Positions 16,992 to 25,429 of a stretch of 64,000 nucleotides of DNA are shown here, in pieces. Source of the DNA: JASLQO01 sp002327525 (GTDB taxonomy: Bacteria > Pseudomonadota > Gammaproteobacteria > Pseudomonadales > Azotimanducaceae); NCBI GenBank assembly GCA_030744435.1, contig JASLQO010000026.1, forward strand, positions 22,122 to 86,121. Direction: 5' to 3'. Positions within the stretch are counted from its first letter, which is position 1; every line of letters begins with the position of its first letter. A program made the position numbers and the translations under genes. A model generated the notes under the pieces. It was not told where the DNA came from. It did no database searches and saw only the letters and a program-made list of their open reading frames with translations.

Positions 16992-18176
16992 ATGTCAGGG
17001 AGCGTAAAAGTTGTCGGTGTGGGGATGATTCCATTCACCAAACCGGGAGCGAGTGACAGCTACGATGTCATGGGGGAGACGGCCGCGAGGCTGGCGCTGG
17101 ACGATGCGGGTATCGCCTACGATCAGATCGGCCAGGTATACGTCGGCTACGTGTACGGTGACTCTACTGCCGGGCAGGCCGCGGTGTATGGACTCGGCAT
17201 GACGGGTGTGCCCATCATCAACGTGAACAACAATTGCTCCACGGGTTCCTCGGCGCTGTTTCTCGCGCGGCAGGCGGTCGAGTCCGGCATGGTCGATTGT
17301 GCCTTGGCGCTGGGCTTCGAGCAGATGAATCCGGGTGCATTGGGGTCCGTGTTCACCGACAGACCCAATCCGATGAAACGCATGTTCAAGGAAATGAAGA
17401 CACTGCAGGAACTCGATTCCAACGCTCCGGGTGCTGCACTGTATTTTGGTGGGGCGGGGCGCGAGTACGCGCAAGAATACGGGACGAAACCGGAAACCTT
17501 CGCCAAGATCTCCGAGAAGGCGCGCCGTCACGCGGCCCGCAATCCCTATGCAGTGTTTCGCGAGGAACTGAGCGTCGAACAGATCATGGAATCCCCCCAC
17601 ATCTATGGTCCTCTCACCCGCTTTCAATGCTGTCCTCCCACGTGCGGTGCGGCGGCCGCCGTACTGTGCAGCGAGCCGTTAGCGAAAAAACTCGGCCTAA
17701 ACAACGCGATCTCGATCAAGGGCCAGGCCATGACGACGGATTTTCCAAGTACGCTGGAAGCGCACTCCATGCGCAAACTGGTCGGCTACGACATGGCGAA
17801 GAACGCCGCCGACGCTGTTTACGAACAGGCCGGCCTCGGGCCCGAGGATGTGCAGGTGTGCGAACTGCACGACTGTTTCACCGCCAACGAACTCATCACC
17901 TACGAAGCGCTCGGGCTGACGGCCGAGGGCAGTGCTGAACAATTTATCTGGGACGGTGAGAACACCTACGGCGGCCGGGTGGTGACCAATCCGTCTGGCG
18001 GACTGCTTTCCAAGGGTCATCCGCTGGGCGCGACGGGGCTCGCGCAGTGCACGGAGCTGGTATGGCAGCTGCGGGGCGATGCGGACGATCGGCAGGTGCC
18101 CGGCGCACGCCATGCGCTGCAACACAACCTGGGGCTGGGCGGTGCCTGCGTCGTGACGCTCTACTCCAACGAATAG
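16992..18176 (+). CDS. SCP2-type thiolase (lipid-transfer thiolase)
   Basis: A protein of 394 residues. The nucleophile region NVNNNCSTGSSALFLARQA near residues 76-94 keeps the thiolase Cys, in contrast to the thiolase-like protein at 5563. The C-terminal block VVTNPSGGLLSKGHPLGATG carries the GHPLGATG His, and GLGGACVVTLY closes the protein. It resembles the SCPx/SCP2 thiolase class that cleaves branched 3-oxoacyl-CoAs. It heads a four-gene operon (thiolase, two MaoC hydratases, HSD17B4-like SDR), the complete set to hydrate, oxidise and thiolyse an enoyl-CoA through R-hydroxy intermediates. The promoter overlaps a putative TetR operator. Confidence 0.92.
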   Translation: MSGSVKVVGVGMIPFTKPGASDSYDVMGETAARLALDDAGIAYDQIGQVYVGYVYGDSTAGQAAVYGLGMTGVPIINVNNNCSTGSSALFLARQAVESGMVDCALALGFEQMNPGALGSVFTDRPNPMKRMFKEMKTLQELDSNAPGAALYFGGAGREYAQEYGTKPETFAKISEKARRHAARNPYAVFREELSVEQIMESPHIYGPLTRFQCCPPTCGAAAAVLCSEPLAKKLGLNNAISIKGQAMTTDFPSTLEAHSMRKLVGYDMAKNAADAVYEQAGLGPEDVQVCELHDCFTANELITYEALGLTAEGSAEQFIWDGENTYGGRVVTNPSGGLLSKGHPLGATGLAQCTELVWQLRGDADDRQVPGARHALQHNLGLGGACVVTLYSNE

Positions 18177-18188
18177 GGGCCGAGCACT

Positions 18189-18626
18189 ATGGACACGAGC
18201 CTCATCGGGCAGAAATCCACACCGAAGATCATCGTCGCCGAGCAGGGACAGATGCAGTTCTTCGCCAAGGTAACCGGGGCCAGGAATCGCATCTACTGGG
18301 ACGTGGAAGCGGCCAGAGCAGCAGGTCATCCGGCGCTACCGGCGCCACCCACCTTTCTGTTCAGCCTTGATCTGCTGGCGCCGTCCGGGGATCCGGGTGT
18401 ACTCGTTCAGATGGGTATCGACATCGGCCGCCTGCTGCATGGAGAGCAACGGTTCAAGTACGGCAAGCCCATCTACGCGGGCGATGAGATCACGCTGCAA
18501 AGTGAGATCACCGACATGTACGAGAAAAAAGGCGGGGCGCTGAAATTCGTCATCACCGAGACCACGGCCACCAATCAAAAGGGTGAGGTAGTGGGGTCGA
18601 TGACAAACAGTCTCATCATACGCTAG
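18189..18626 (+). CDS. MaoC-like hydratase subunit, FAS1-type N-terminal hot-dog (HadA-like)
   Basis: A protein of 145 residues resembling the FAS1_DH_region / MaoC_dehydrat_N hot-dog: IGQKSTPKIIVAEQGQMQFF at the N-terminus, then PTFLFSLDLLAP and LHGEQRFKYGKPIYAGDEIT, the signature HxEQxFxYxxPxxxGDxL of this group. It lacks the catalytic DxxxxH motif. In mycobacterial HadAB-type dehydratases such a subunit pairs with a catalytic MaoC subunit, and the next gene, 13 bases on, is exactly that. I infer an enoyl-CoA hydratase heterodimer. Confidence 0.87.
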   Translation: MDTSLIGQKSTPKIIVAEQGQMQFFAKVTGARNRIYWDVEAARAAGHPALPAPPTFLFSLDLLAPSGDPGVLVQMGIDIGRLLHGEQRFKYGKPIYAGDEITLQSEITDMYEKKGGALKFVITETTATNQKGEVVGSMTNSLIIR

Positions 18627-18639
18627 CGGGAAGAGAATC

Positions 18640-19059
18640 ATGGCACAGCTCAACTACGAAGACGTGCAGGTCGGCGACCAACTGCCGGAGCACGTTTGTG
18701 GACCCATCTCGCGCGCGACGCTGGCACTGTTTGCAGGCGCATCCGGAGATTACAATCCCATACACATCGACAGCGATTTTGCCAAGAAGGCAGGCATGCC
18801 CGACGTTTTTGCTCACGGCATGCTATCGATGGCGTATCTGGCGCAACTGCTTACCAACTGGGTGGATCAGAGCCAGCTGCGCGAATACGGAGTGCGCTTC
18901 ACGTCGATCGCACCGGTACTTGCCACGGTCACCTGCAAGGGCAGGGTGGTGGAGAAGGGTGAGGTGGATGGCGAACCCTGCGTGAAGGTGGAGATAACCG
19001 CAGAAGTGGACGACGGCACGAAAACCCTCGTGGGCGACGCCGTGGTCGGTTTCAGCTAG
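18640..19059 (+). CDS. MaoC-like enoyl-CoA hydratase, catalytic subunit (HadB-like)
   Basis: A protein of 139 residues with the R-specific hydratase signature near residues 25-65: FAGASGDYNPIHIDSDFAKK, followed by FAHGMLSMAYLAQLLT. The Asp and His of DYNPIH are the catalytic dyad of MaoC hydratases. GAGAG-like sequence lies before the ATG. Together with the preceding HadA-like protein it probably hydrates a 2-enoyl-CoA to the R-3-hydroxyacyl-CoA, which the HSD17B4-type SDR encoded next would oxidise. Confidence 0.92.
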   Translation: MAQLNYEDVQVGDQLPEHVCGPISRATLALFAGASGDYNPIHIDSDFAKKAGMPDVFAHGMLSMAYLAQLLTNWVDQSQLREYGVRFTSIAPVLATVTCKGRVVEKGEVDGEPCVKVEITAEVDDGTKTLVGDAVVGFS

Positions 19060-19084
19060 CCGATTAGGAGACAAGGAGAAGGTA

Positions 19085-19993
19085 ATGTCTGATATACGAT
19101 TCGATGACCGTGTCGTGGTCGTCACTGGAGCAGGTAACGGCCTTGGGCGTGCCTATGCGCTCGAGTTTGGATCACGCGGTGCGAAGGTGGTCGTCAACGA
19201 CCTCGGAGGATCCAGTTTTGGCGAGGGATCCGATCAGCGCATTGCCGATGTCGTGGTGGATGAAATCAAGGCTGGCGGTGGTGAAGCGGCGGCCAACTAC
19301 GATTCGGTCACCGATGGGGAGAAGATCGTTCAGACGGCACTGGATGCTTTCGGGCGGGTGGACGTCGTCATCAACAACGCCGGTATCCTGCGCGACAAGA
19401 CCTTCCACAAGATGAGCGAAGAGGACTGGAACCTCATCTATGACGTGCACGTGCGCGGCACGTTCAAAGTCACGCACGCCGCCTGGCCGCTCATGCGCGA
19501 GCAGAACTATGGCCGCATCCTGTTCACGACTTCGGCGGCCGGTGTGTACGGTAATTTCGGCCAGACCAACTATTCCATGGCGAAACTGGGTCAGCTCGGC
19601 ATGGCGCAGACACTTGCGCTGGAAGGGCGCAGCAAGAACATCTGCGTCAACACGATCGCGCCCATCGCGGGTTCGCGCCTGACCGAGACGGTGATGCCGA
19701 AAGAACTCGTGGATGCGCTGCGCCCCGAATTCGTGGTGCCGCTCGTCGTGAAACTGTGTGACGAGAACAGTACCGAAACTTGTGGTCTCTACGAGGTGGG
19801 AGCCGGCTTCATCGCGAAACTGCGATGGGAACGCACACAGGGTAAGACCTTCAGCATTGCCGAAGGATTTACGGCGGAAGACGTACTCGATGCGTGGGAT
19901 GAAATCATCGACTTCACCGACGCAACACATCCGTCCAACATCACCGAGGCTAACACGGCCATCATGACGAATCTCAAATCGGCGGCGTCCTGA
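19085..19993 (+). CDS. SDR-family 3-hydroxyacyl-CoA dehydrogenase, HSD17B4-like
   Basis: A protein of 302 residues with the NAD(P)-binding VVVTGAGNGLGRAYALEF near residue 10, VVNDLGGSSFGEGSDQRIAD, NNAGILRDKTFHKMSEEDW near 97-115, the catalytic Ser in FTTSAAGVYGNFGQ and Tyr-Lys in NYSMAKLG. The NDLGG insertion and RDKTFxKM are hallmarks of the dehydrogenase domain of peroxisomal multifunctional enzyme type 2 (HSD17B4). It oxidises R-3-hydroxyacyl-CoAs of branched fatty acids and steroid side chains. GGAGACAAGGAGAAGGTA precedes the ATG. It is the last gene of the operon. Confidence 0.93.
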   Translation: MSDIRFDDRVVVVTGAGNGLGRAYALEFGSRGAKVVVNDLGGSSFGEGSDQRIADVVVDEIKAGGGEAAANYDSVTDGEKIVQTALDAFGRVDVVINNAGILRDKTFHKMSEEDWNLIYDVHVRGTFKVTHAAWPLMREQNYGRILFTTSAAGVYGNFGQTNYSMAKLGQLGMAQTLALEGRSKNICVNTIAPIAGSRLTETVMPKELVDALRPEFVVPLVVKLCDENSTETCGLYEVGAGFIAKLRWERTQGKTFSIAEGFTAEDVLDAWDEIIDFTDATHPSNITEANTAIMTNLKSAAS

Positions 19994-20088
19994 TCCGAAA
20001 AAAACGCGTGACTGATCGGGGATGAGGGCGGTCTTCCAGCGATTCCGGCCTTCATGTCCTGTTCAGCTTGGTTGGCGAAAATCACGTC

Positions 20089-20394
20089 ATGCGCGTGGTT
20101 CTTTTCATCCTCTCCCTGTTCGCCCTGCCGGTAACTGCCGAGATACGCTGCGACACCGAACTGGTGACTCGAGGTGCTACACACCATGAGGTTCGTGAGC
20201 GCTGCGGCGTGCCGCTGTCAGAGTTCAGCTTCATCGACTACCGCTACCCCGGATACGCGGTGTACGTGGACGAATGGCTCTACGATATGGGCAGGAACCG
20301 TTTTCGCCGGCTGCTGCAATTCGAAAACGGACGGCTCGTGCGGGTGGATGTGAGGGACAAGCCGGGGCGGATCAGGCGGTCTCGCGGTGAATGA
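20089..20394 (+). CDS. DUF2845 small exported protein
   Basis: A protein of 101 residues. A signal peptide is visible (MRVVLFILSLFALPVTA, then EIRCD), so the mature protein should be periplasmic. The mature part has two conserved cysteines (IRCDTELVTRGAT and VRERCGVP) and VDEWLYDMGRNRFRRLLQFE, as in DUF2845 proteins of gammaproteobacteria. ATG 20089 is preferred to an upstream TTG because it begins the signal peptide. The 3' end overlaps by 23 bases the convergent LLM gene. Function is unknown. Confidence 0.8.
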   Translation: MRVVLFILSLFALPVTAEIRCDTELVTRGATHHEVRERCGVPLSEFSFIDYRYPGYAVYVDEWLYDMGRNRFRRLLQFENGRLVRVDVRDKPGRIRRSRGE

Positions 20395-21286
20395 CCCGGT
20401 GTATGTCCGCCAGTCGGTCGATGATCGCATCCACTGAGCGTGCATCCGCCTGGAAGATGGCGGTCGCGTTCACCGCGCCCCACTCGAAACCCATTTCCCG
20501 AACCGCCGCGGCTCTGGCGGCGACCATATCCATGTCGCTGTAGAACGCCTTGCCGGAGGTATCCTGAGGCGGCACGACGAGCATCTGCTGCAGGCCGATG
20601 CATGTCGGGTCGCGCCCCGCGTTTTCCGCCGCACGATGGATATGCTGCACCTGGGCTGCCGCCTGCGTGGGATCCACGATGGCCGGTGCCATCCAGCCTT
20701 CGCCCAGCTCTCCAACCCGGCGCAAGGCGCGGCGGCTGGTTCCGCCGATCCAGATGGGTAACTCGCCGCCCTGCGGGGGTTTAGGTTCCATGGCCATGGC
20801 AGTGGATGTGTAGTACTCACCGGCAAAGTCGATACGTGAGTCGCTCCAGTAGGCGCGCATCAGATGGATGGCCTCGTCCATGCGCCGGCCGCGGTCGCTG
20901 AAATCCTCCTCCAGCGCATCGAATTCGGACGCTTGCCAGCCCACCCCGATACCGAGCCGCACGCGTCCGCTGGACAACGTATCCAGCGTGCTGATCTGCT
21001 TGGCCACGAGCACGGGTTGCCGCTGAGGCAGAACCAGTACCTCGGTGCCGAGCCCGATGCGGCTCGTTACCGCAGCTGCGTATGACAGCGTCATCAGCGC
21101 TTCCAGGATTGGCATCTCTGCTGGATACATGGGGGCGGGGCGATCGTCCGTGGGGTATCCCATCAGCACGTGGTCGAACACGTCGAGCTGGTCGTAGCCG
21201 ATCTCCTCGATGGCCCGGGCCAGACGGATCACCGCCTCGGGACCTTCCCGATAGGCGACACTCGGAAATTCGACGCTTAGCTTCAT
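20372..21286 (-). CDS. LLM-class oxidoreductase, probably F420-dependent (TIGR03619-like)
   Basis: A protein of 304 residues starting at ATG 21286 with AAGGAGATC upstream. Visible blocks are EIGYDQLDVFDHVLMG, RIGLGTEVLVLPQRQPVLVA near 90, STLDTLSSGRVRLGIGVGW near 112-130, and ELPIWIGGTSRRALRRVGEL near 185. These are typical of F420-dependent members of the luciferase-like family found in steroid and lipid degraders. It is a different subgroup from the LLM protein at 15814. The substrate is unknown. Confidence 0.87.
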   Translation of the reverse strand: MKLSVEFPSVAYREGPEAVIRLARAIEEIGYDQLDVFDHVLMGYPTDDRPAPMYPAEMPILEALMTLSYAAAVTSRIGLGTEVLVLPQRQPVLVAKQISTLDTLSSGRVRLGIGVGWQASEFDALEEDFSDRGRRMDEAIHLMRAYWSDSRIDFAGEYYTSTAMAMEPKPPQGGELPIWIGGTSRRALRRVGELGEGWMAPAIVDPTQAAAQVQHIHRAAENAGRDPTCIGLQQMLVVPPQDTSGKAFYSDMDMVAARAAAVREMGFEWGAVNATAIFQADARSVDAIIDRLADIHRVIHRETA

Positions 21287-21362
21287 GGTTGATCTCCTTG
21301 TTCCCATGATCATAGCGCCAGTGCTCGAATGCGGGTAGGGTTACGCGTTTTGCGCACCCGTC

Positions 21363-22130
21363 ATGAGCCAACCCGTTCAACCCATCCGCCCGGCCGCGAC
21401 CGTGATCCTCGTGAGAGAGGCGGAAGACAATTATGAGATCTTCATGCTGAAGCGCACGAGTCGCGCGTCGTTTGCGGGCGGCATGTTCGTCTTCCCCGGC
21501 GGCCGTGTAGACAGCGACGATCATCTGCACAAATACGATGAGCACCGTACGGGACCCAGCGAGGTACAGCAGCCGCAGGCCGCGGCGCTCGGGGCCGAGT
21601 GGCGAGGTTACTGGATCGCCGGGATCAGAGAGAGTTTCGAAGAAGCGGGCCTGATGTTGGCGTACACGCAGGGAGGTGAGTTGCTGTCCTATTCCGATGA
21701 TGAGGTACACGCGCGCATGGACGCATACCGGCATCCGCTGCACGGCGGTGAGCTGTCGCTGCTGGAGATCTGTGAGCGTGAGAACCTGAAGCTGGCGGTG
21801 GATCGGATTCATTTCTACAACCGCTTCGTCACTCCGTTCGGCCGGCCCCGGCGTTTCGATACGCGCTTCTTCATCGCCGAGGCGCCTGCCTCTCAGACCG
21901 GAGCGCATGATGAGAAGGAGACGGTCGACAGTATCTGGATCTCACCGGCTGAGGCGCTGGCGCGTAATGCGGCCAGGGAATTCGATCTGATGCGCGTTAC
22001 GCAAGTGCAGCTGACCGAGCTCGCCCGCTACGCCAATGCGCGAGAGGTGCTTTGGTTCGCGGCGAGCAATACGCACTTCCCCATTCACAGACCCACCATG
22101 CCGGTGGATCTGCCGAATTCCAAGGGCTGA
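21363..22130 (+). CDS. NUDIX hydrolase, NUDT7/19-like
   Basis: A protein of 255 residues. The N-terminus reads PAATVILVREAEDNYEIFML, then GGMFVFPGGRVDSDD near residues 40-54. The NUDIX box is interrupted by an insertion: after GGRVD there are about 45 residues before GIRESFEEAGLML, which supplies the REx2EExGx core. Long insertions of this kind occur in the NUDT19/RP2 branch, whose mammalian members cleave CoA and acyl-CoA diphosphates. Turnover of CoA species would suit this neighbourhood, but the substrate is inference. The gene is convergent with the DUF418 gene. Confidence 0.85.
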   Translation: MSQPVQPIRPAATVILVREAEDNYEIFMLKRTSRASFAGGMFVFPGGRVDSDDHLHKYDEHRTGPSEVQQPQAAALGAEWRGYWIAGIRESFEEAGLMLAYTQGGELLSYSDDEVHARMDAYRHPLHGGELSLLEICERENLKLAVDRIHFYNRFVTPFGRPRRFDTRFFIAEAPASQTGAHDEKETVDSIWISPAEALARNAAREFDLMRVTQVQLTELARYANAREVLWFAASNTHFPIHRPTMPVDLPNSKG

Positions 22131-22151
22131 TCGTCCCTGATGGTGTGCTGA

Positions 22152-23420
22152 TCAGTCGCGGCGCATGGCCGGCCTGTTCCCATAGGTCAAAGCGCGCCAC
22201 AGCCATTCGGCCGGTCCGAAACGGTATCGTTCGAGCCACCAGGGACTCAGTATCAGCTGCAGCAACCAGATGGCGAATACGATCAGGTAAAGCGCCCAGC
22301 GCTCCATTTCTCCCACCAGCGCCAATCCCGCACCCGTGAACAGGAACAGCGCAATGGCCGAGTGCATGAGGTAGTTCGTCAGTGCCATGCGTCCGACGGT
22401 CGAAAGCCGTGCCCGAAGGCCGGGTAACAGCATGAGCTTGCACGCAATCATCACGAGACCCAGATAGCCGAACGCCATGCCGAGACGGCCGAGGTGGTAG
22501 GTGATCTGAAAGTAGGGGAACGATACCAGCATGTCGAAGTCCGACGCGAAGGCCTTGTGCGCCTCGAAGACGTTGAGGCCGAGTCCCACGGCGAATCCGG
22601 CGAGTGTCAATCTGGTGTACTGGCGCACGGAGAGTTCGGCGTTCAGGATACCGTATTTGTATAGGGCCATGCCGATCAGCATCATTGCCAGGGCATCCCA
22701 GAACAAGATGACGGGTATGGTGTAGGAGAAGTACTCGGTCATGTACTCGGCCGTCCATGCGACCGCTGTGACGAAGCTCGTCCTTCTCGCGACAAGTTCT
22801 TCGTCCGCACCGGTGTAGTTCGCTTCGAACTCATACCAGACGTCTGCGGCCTGCTCGGTTTCCGGCGATACCCTCTCACCGGCTGCGATCGCTTCGGCGG
22901 CTTCGCGTGCGAGCCCGAGCCCGAAGCCCTGGGCAACGTTCAGTAACGAAATCAGTACGACGAGTACGATCCCAGCGCTCAGCAACCTTTTTGCCGAGCC
23001 GTTTCGGCACAGATACAGACACGCACCCGCAAGGGCGTAGACAGTGAGTATGTCGCCCACCCACAACAGGACGTAGGCGTTAAACAGACCAAAAACGAAC
23101 AGCCAGAACTGGCGTTTGTAGTGAAGTATGCCTCGCCCCTCGCGCGCGCCCGTTGCAAACAGCACGACACCAGCGCCGAACAGTATCGAGAACAGACACC
23201 GCATCGCCCCTTCGAAAAGGATGTCTACGAACGCCCATACGCCCAGGTTCAGGGTTGGATTACCCCCGGAGCCGATCGTTGGGTCGAAGTATCCGCTGCT
23301 TTGCAGTCCGAAACCGAGGATGTTCAGTAACAGAATGCCGAGCAGAGCGAGCCCGCGCAGTACATCCAGCGACTGGATACGAGCTGTCTCGGTGACGGGG
23401 CCGGTAGCGAGTTCGCTCAT
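22152..23420 (-). CDS. DUF418 multi-pass membrane protein
   Basis: A protein of 422 residues with about ten hydrophobic segments. It opens with RIQSLDVLRGLALLGILLLN, the start shared by the DUF418/YeiB family and heparan acetyltransferase-like proteins. The C-terminal DUF418 domain shows GRMALTNYLMHSAIALFLF and WLLQLILSPWWLERYRFGPAEWLWRAL split across two segments. A soluble loop lies around residues 170-210. Function is unknown; members are suspected transporters or acyl transfer proteins of the inner membrane. It is divergent from the GNAT gene at 23508. Confidence 0.9.
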   Translation of the reverse strand: MSELATGPVTETARIQSLDVLRGLALLGILLLNILGFGLQSSGYFDPTIGSGGNPTLNLGVWAFVDILFEGAMRCLFSILFGAGVVLFATGAREGRGILHYKRQFWLFVFGLFNAYVLLWVGDILTVYALAGACLYLCRNGSAKRLLSAGIVLVVLISLLNVAQGFGLGLAREAAEAIAAGERVSPETEQAADVWYEFEANYTGADEELVARRTSFVTAVAWTAEYMTEYFSYTIPVILFWDALAMMLIGMALYKYGILNAELSVRQYTRLTLAGFAVGLGLNVFEAHKAFASDFDMLVSFPYFQITYHLGRLGMAFGYLGLVMIACKLMLLPGLRARLSTVGRMALTNYLMHSAIALFLFTGAGLALVGEMERWALYLIVFAIWLLQLILSPWWLERYRFGPAEWLWRALTYGNRPAMRRD

Positions 23421-23507
23421 TTAGACACGATAGGAGGTGCAGGCTGGCATTTCAATTAGTGTGTTCATGCGCGCATAATCCGGCGTCTTTTGGACAGTGG
23501 AACAGCC

Positions 23508-24731
23508 GTGGAGATGCGGCCCTACAAAGAGAGCCGTGACCTTGAGGCCGTGCAGCGCATCTGGCACGAGATCGGCTGGATCGACAACAAGGCCGGTGAG
23601 GAAGGACTTGCCGATCTGCTGCGCGTGGGTCGCGCGATGGTTGCCGCCATTGATGGCGTCGCGGAATGCCTGGTTCACGCCACTGCGGGTGCGATTCGTT
23701 ACCAGGACACGGACCTCGATCTGTGTGCCGTGACCGCCGTCACCACCAGCCGAATTGCACGCAAGCAGAGGTTTGCGCAACAGTTGACCGCCCTGCAGCT
23801 GGCGGACGGCGCGAATGCGGGTGCGAAAGTGGCGGCACTCGGAATGTTCGAACAGGGATTCTATGACCGTGTCGGGTTTGGGACGGGTGCCTACGATAAT
23901 TTCCTGCGCATCGACCCGGCATCACTTCTGATCGATGCTTCCTTCCGAGTGCCGCAGCGACTCACGAAGGACGACTGGAGCGCCGTGCATGCCTGCATGC
24001 ACCGCCGCCCTCGCAGCCACGGTGGTGTCATTCTGCACCCACCGGAGATCATCAAGGCGGAGCTGCAGTTCAGCGAGCAGGGATTTGGTCTCGGTTACCG
24101 TGAAGGAGGCCAGATCACTCATTTCATCTGGATCCATGCCAAAGACGTGGAACACGGACCCTACCGGGTGACGGGAATCGCATATCAGACTCACGCCCAA
24201 CTGACGGAGCTGCTGGCGCTGATCAAGTCTCTGGGGGATCAGGTGTCTGTGGTACAGCTCTGGGAACCGCCGGACGTGCAGCTGCAGACGCTGTTGAGGC
24301 AGCCGTTTCGCAACCGCCGCAACAGCGCAAAGTCCGACTATGCCAACGAGCATTTCGCCGAGGCCTGGTGGCAGCTGCGCATCCTCGACGTCGCGGCATG
24401 TGTGTCGGCGAGATCCTGGATCGGTTCTCCGCTCGAATTCAACCTGCGGCTCACGGATCCGGCAGAAGCGTTGCTGACCGGTAGCAACTGGCGTGGCGTG
24501 GCAGGCGACTATCATGTGCGCATCGGCGATAAGTCGGAGGCCGCAAGCGGGCACCGCTGCGGATTGCCCCTGATCGAAGGCGGCGTGAATGCGTTCTCAC
24601 GCCTATGGTTCAACGTGCTCAGCGCCACGGGACTGGCTGCGTCGGGAGAGCTCTCCATGGACGAGACGCTCGTGAAGCAGCTGGACGAGGCATTGCGCCT
24701 GCCGAAGCCGATCTTTGGCTGGGAGTTTTGA
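23508..24731 (+). CDS. GNAT-family N-acetyltransferase, two-domain Eis-like
   Basis: About 407 residues. The N-terminal GNAT domain starts MRPYKESRDLEAVQRIWHEI and shows AVTAVTTSRIARKQRFAQQL (acetyl-CoA-binding turn) and KVAALGMFEQGFYDRVGFGT (helix 4 to strand 5 of GNAT). The C-terminal part (SPLEFNLRLTDPAEALL, then WFNVLSATGLAASGEL) resembles the SCP2-like third domain of Eis-type enzymes. No start has a good ribosome site; GTG 23508, ATG 23514 and TTG 23490 are all possible. It overlaps the next gene by 4 bases and probably forms an operon with the protease and rsgA. The acceptor is unknown. Confidence 0.75.
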   Translation: MEMRPYKESRDLEAVQRIWHEIGWIDNKAGEEGLADLLRVGRAMVAAIDGVAECLVHATAGAIRYQDTDLDLCAVTAVTTSRIARKQRFAQQLTALQLADGANAGAKVAALGMFEQGFYDRVGFGTGAYDNFLRIDPASLLIDASFRVPQRLTKDDWSAVHACMHRRPRSHGGVILHPPEIIKAELQFSEQGFGLGYREGGQITHFIWIHAKDVEHGPYRVTGIAYQTHAQLTELLALIKSLGDQVSVVQLWEPPDVQLQTLLRQPFRNRRNSAKSDYANEHFAEAWWQLRILDVAACVSARSWIGSPLEFNLRLTDPAEALLTGSNWRGVAGDYHVRIGDKSEAASGHRCGLPLIEGGVNAFSRLWFNVLSATGLAASGELSMDETLVKQLDEALRLPKPIFGWEF

Positions 24732-25429
24732 ACGAACGTTTTCTCATCGATGATATTCCGGTGGAACTGCGCCGGAACAAGCGCAGACGCACGCGCATCG
24801 CCATGGACATCGACCCGGCCGGACACGTGGTGCTCGATGTTCCGCAGCGCACCGCGCTTTGCGATGTGCAAGCGCTGGTTCGCGAGCACGGCCGGTGGCT
24901 GCGTTATCGGCTGAACAGGGTACGCGAGGAAACCGCGCACCTCGGGCGCATGGGCTACGAGTCCGGGGAAGTGGTGCTCTATCTGGGCGAACCGCTGACA
25001 CTGGAGCACCACGCGGGCGATGACGTTCGGTTGAAAGGGTTGGTATTGCGAGTACCCTCGGGCGATAGCGCGTGCACGCGGAAGCACGTGCGTACCTGGT
25101 ACCGTCAGCAGGCGGGAAGCGTATTCGAGGCGGTGCTCGCCAGTTATCGGCATCTGCCCTGGCTCGAAGGTCGCCTGCCCCCATGGCGTCACCGTTTCAT
25201 GAAAAGCCAGTGGGGAAGTTGCAGTTCGAAGGGTGCCATTTCGCTGAATACGCACCTGGTGCGCACGCCTCGGCGGCTCATCGAGTACGTCACACTGCAC
25301 GAACTCTGCCACCTGCGCCACCACAATCACTCACGCCGTTTCCACGCGCTGATGTCTACGCACATGCCGGACTGTGCCGTGCGCAGTAAGGAACTCGGTC
25401 GCTGCATGAGCCTGTTGCTCGATGAGTAG
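24728..25429 (+). CDS. YgjP-like zinc metallopeptidase domain protein (M48/WLM-like)
   Basis: A protein of 233 residues. The start is probably TTG at 24728, overlapping the previous stop (TTGA) with GGGAG upstream. The C-terminal half shows KSQWGSCSSKGAISLNTHLV and the zinc site TLHELCHLRHHNHSRRFH near residues 195-213, i.e. HExxH plus a downstream His, as in E. coli YgjP and SprT-like proteins. The N-terminal half contains RRKRRTR-like basic residues and VLDVPQRTALCDV. Such proteins may process nucleic-acid-bound or ribosomal proteins; the target is not known. It overlaps rsgA by 8 bases. Confidence 0.85.
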   Translation: MNERFLIDDIPVELRRNKRRRTRIAMDIDPAGHVVLDVPQRTALCDVQALVREHGRWLRYRLNRVREETAHLGRMGYESGEVVLYLGEPLTLEHHAGDDVRLKGLVLRVPSGDSACTRKHVRTWYRQQAGSVFEAVLASYRHLPWLEGRLPPWRHRFMKSQWGSCSSKGAISLNTHLVRTPRRLIEYVTLHELCHLRHHNHSRRFHALMSTHMPDCAVRSKELGRCMSLLLDE

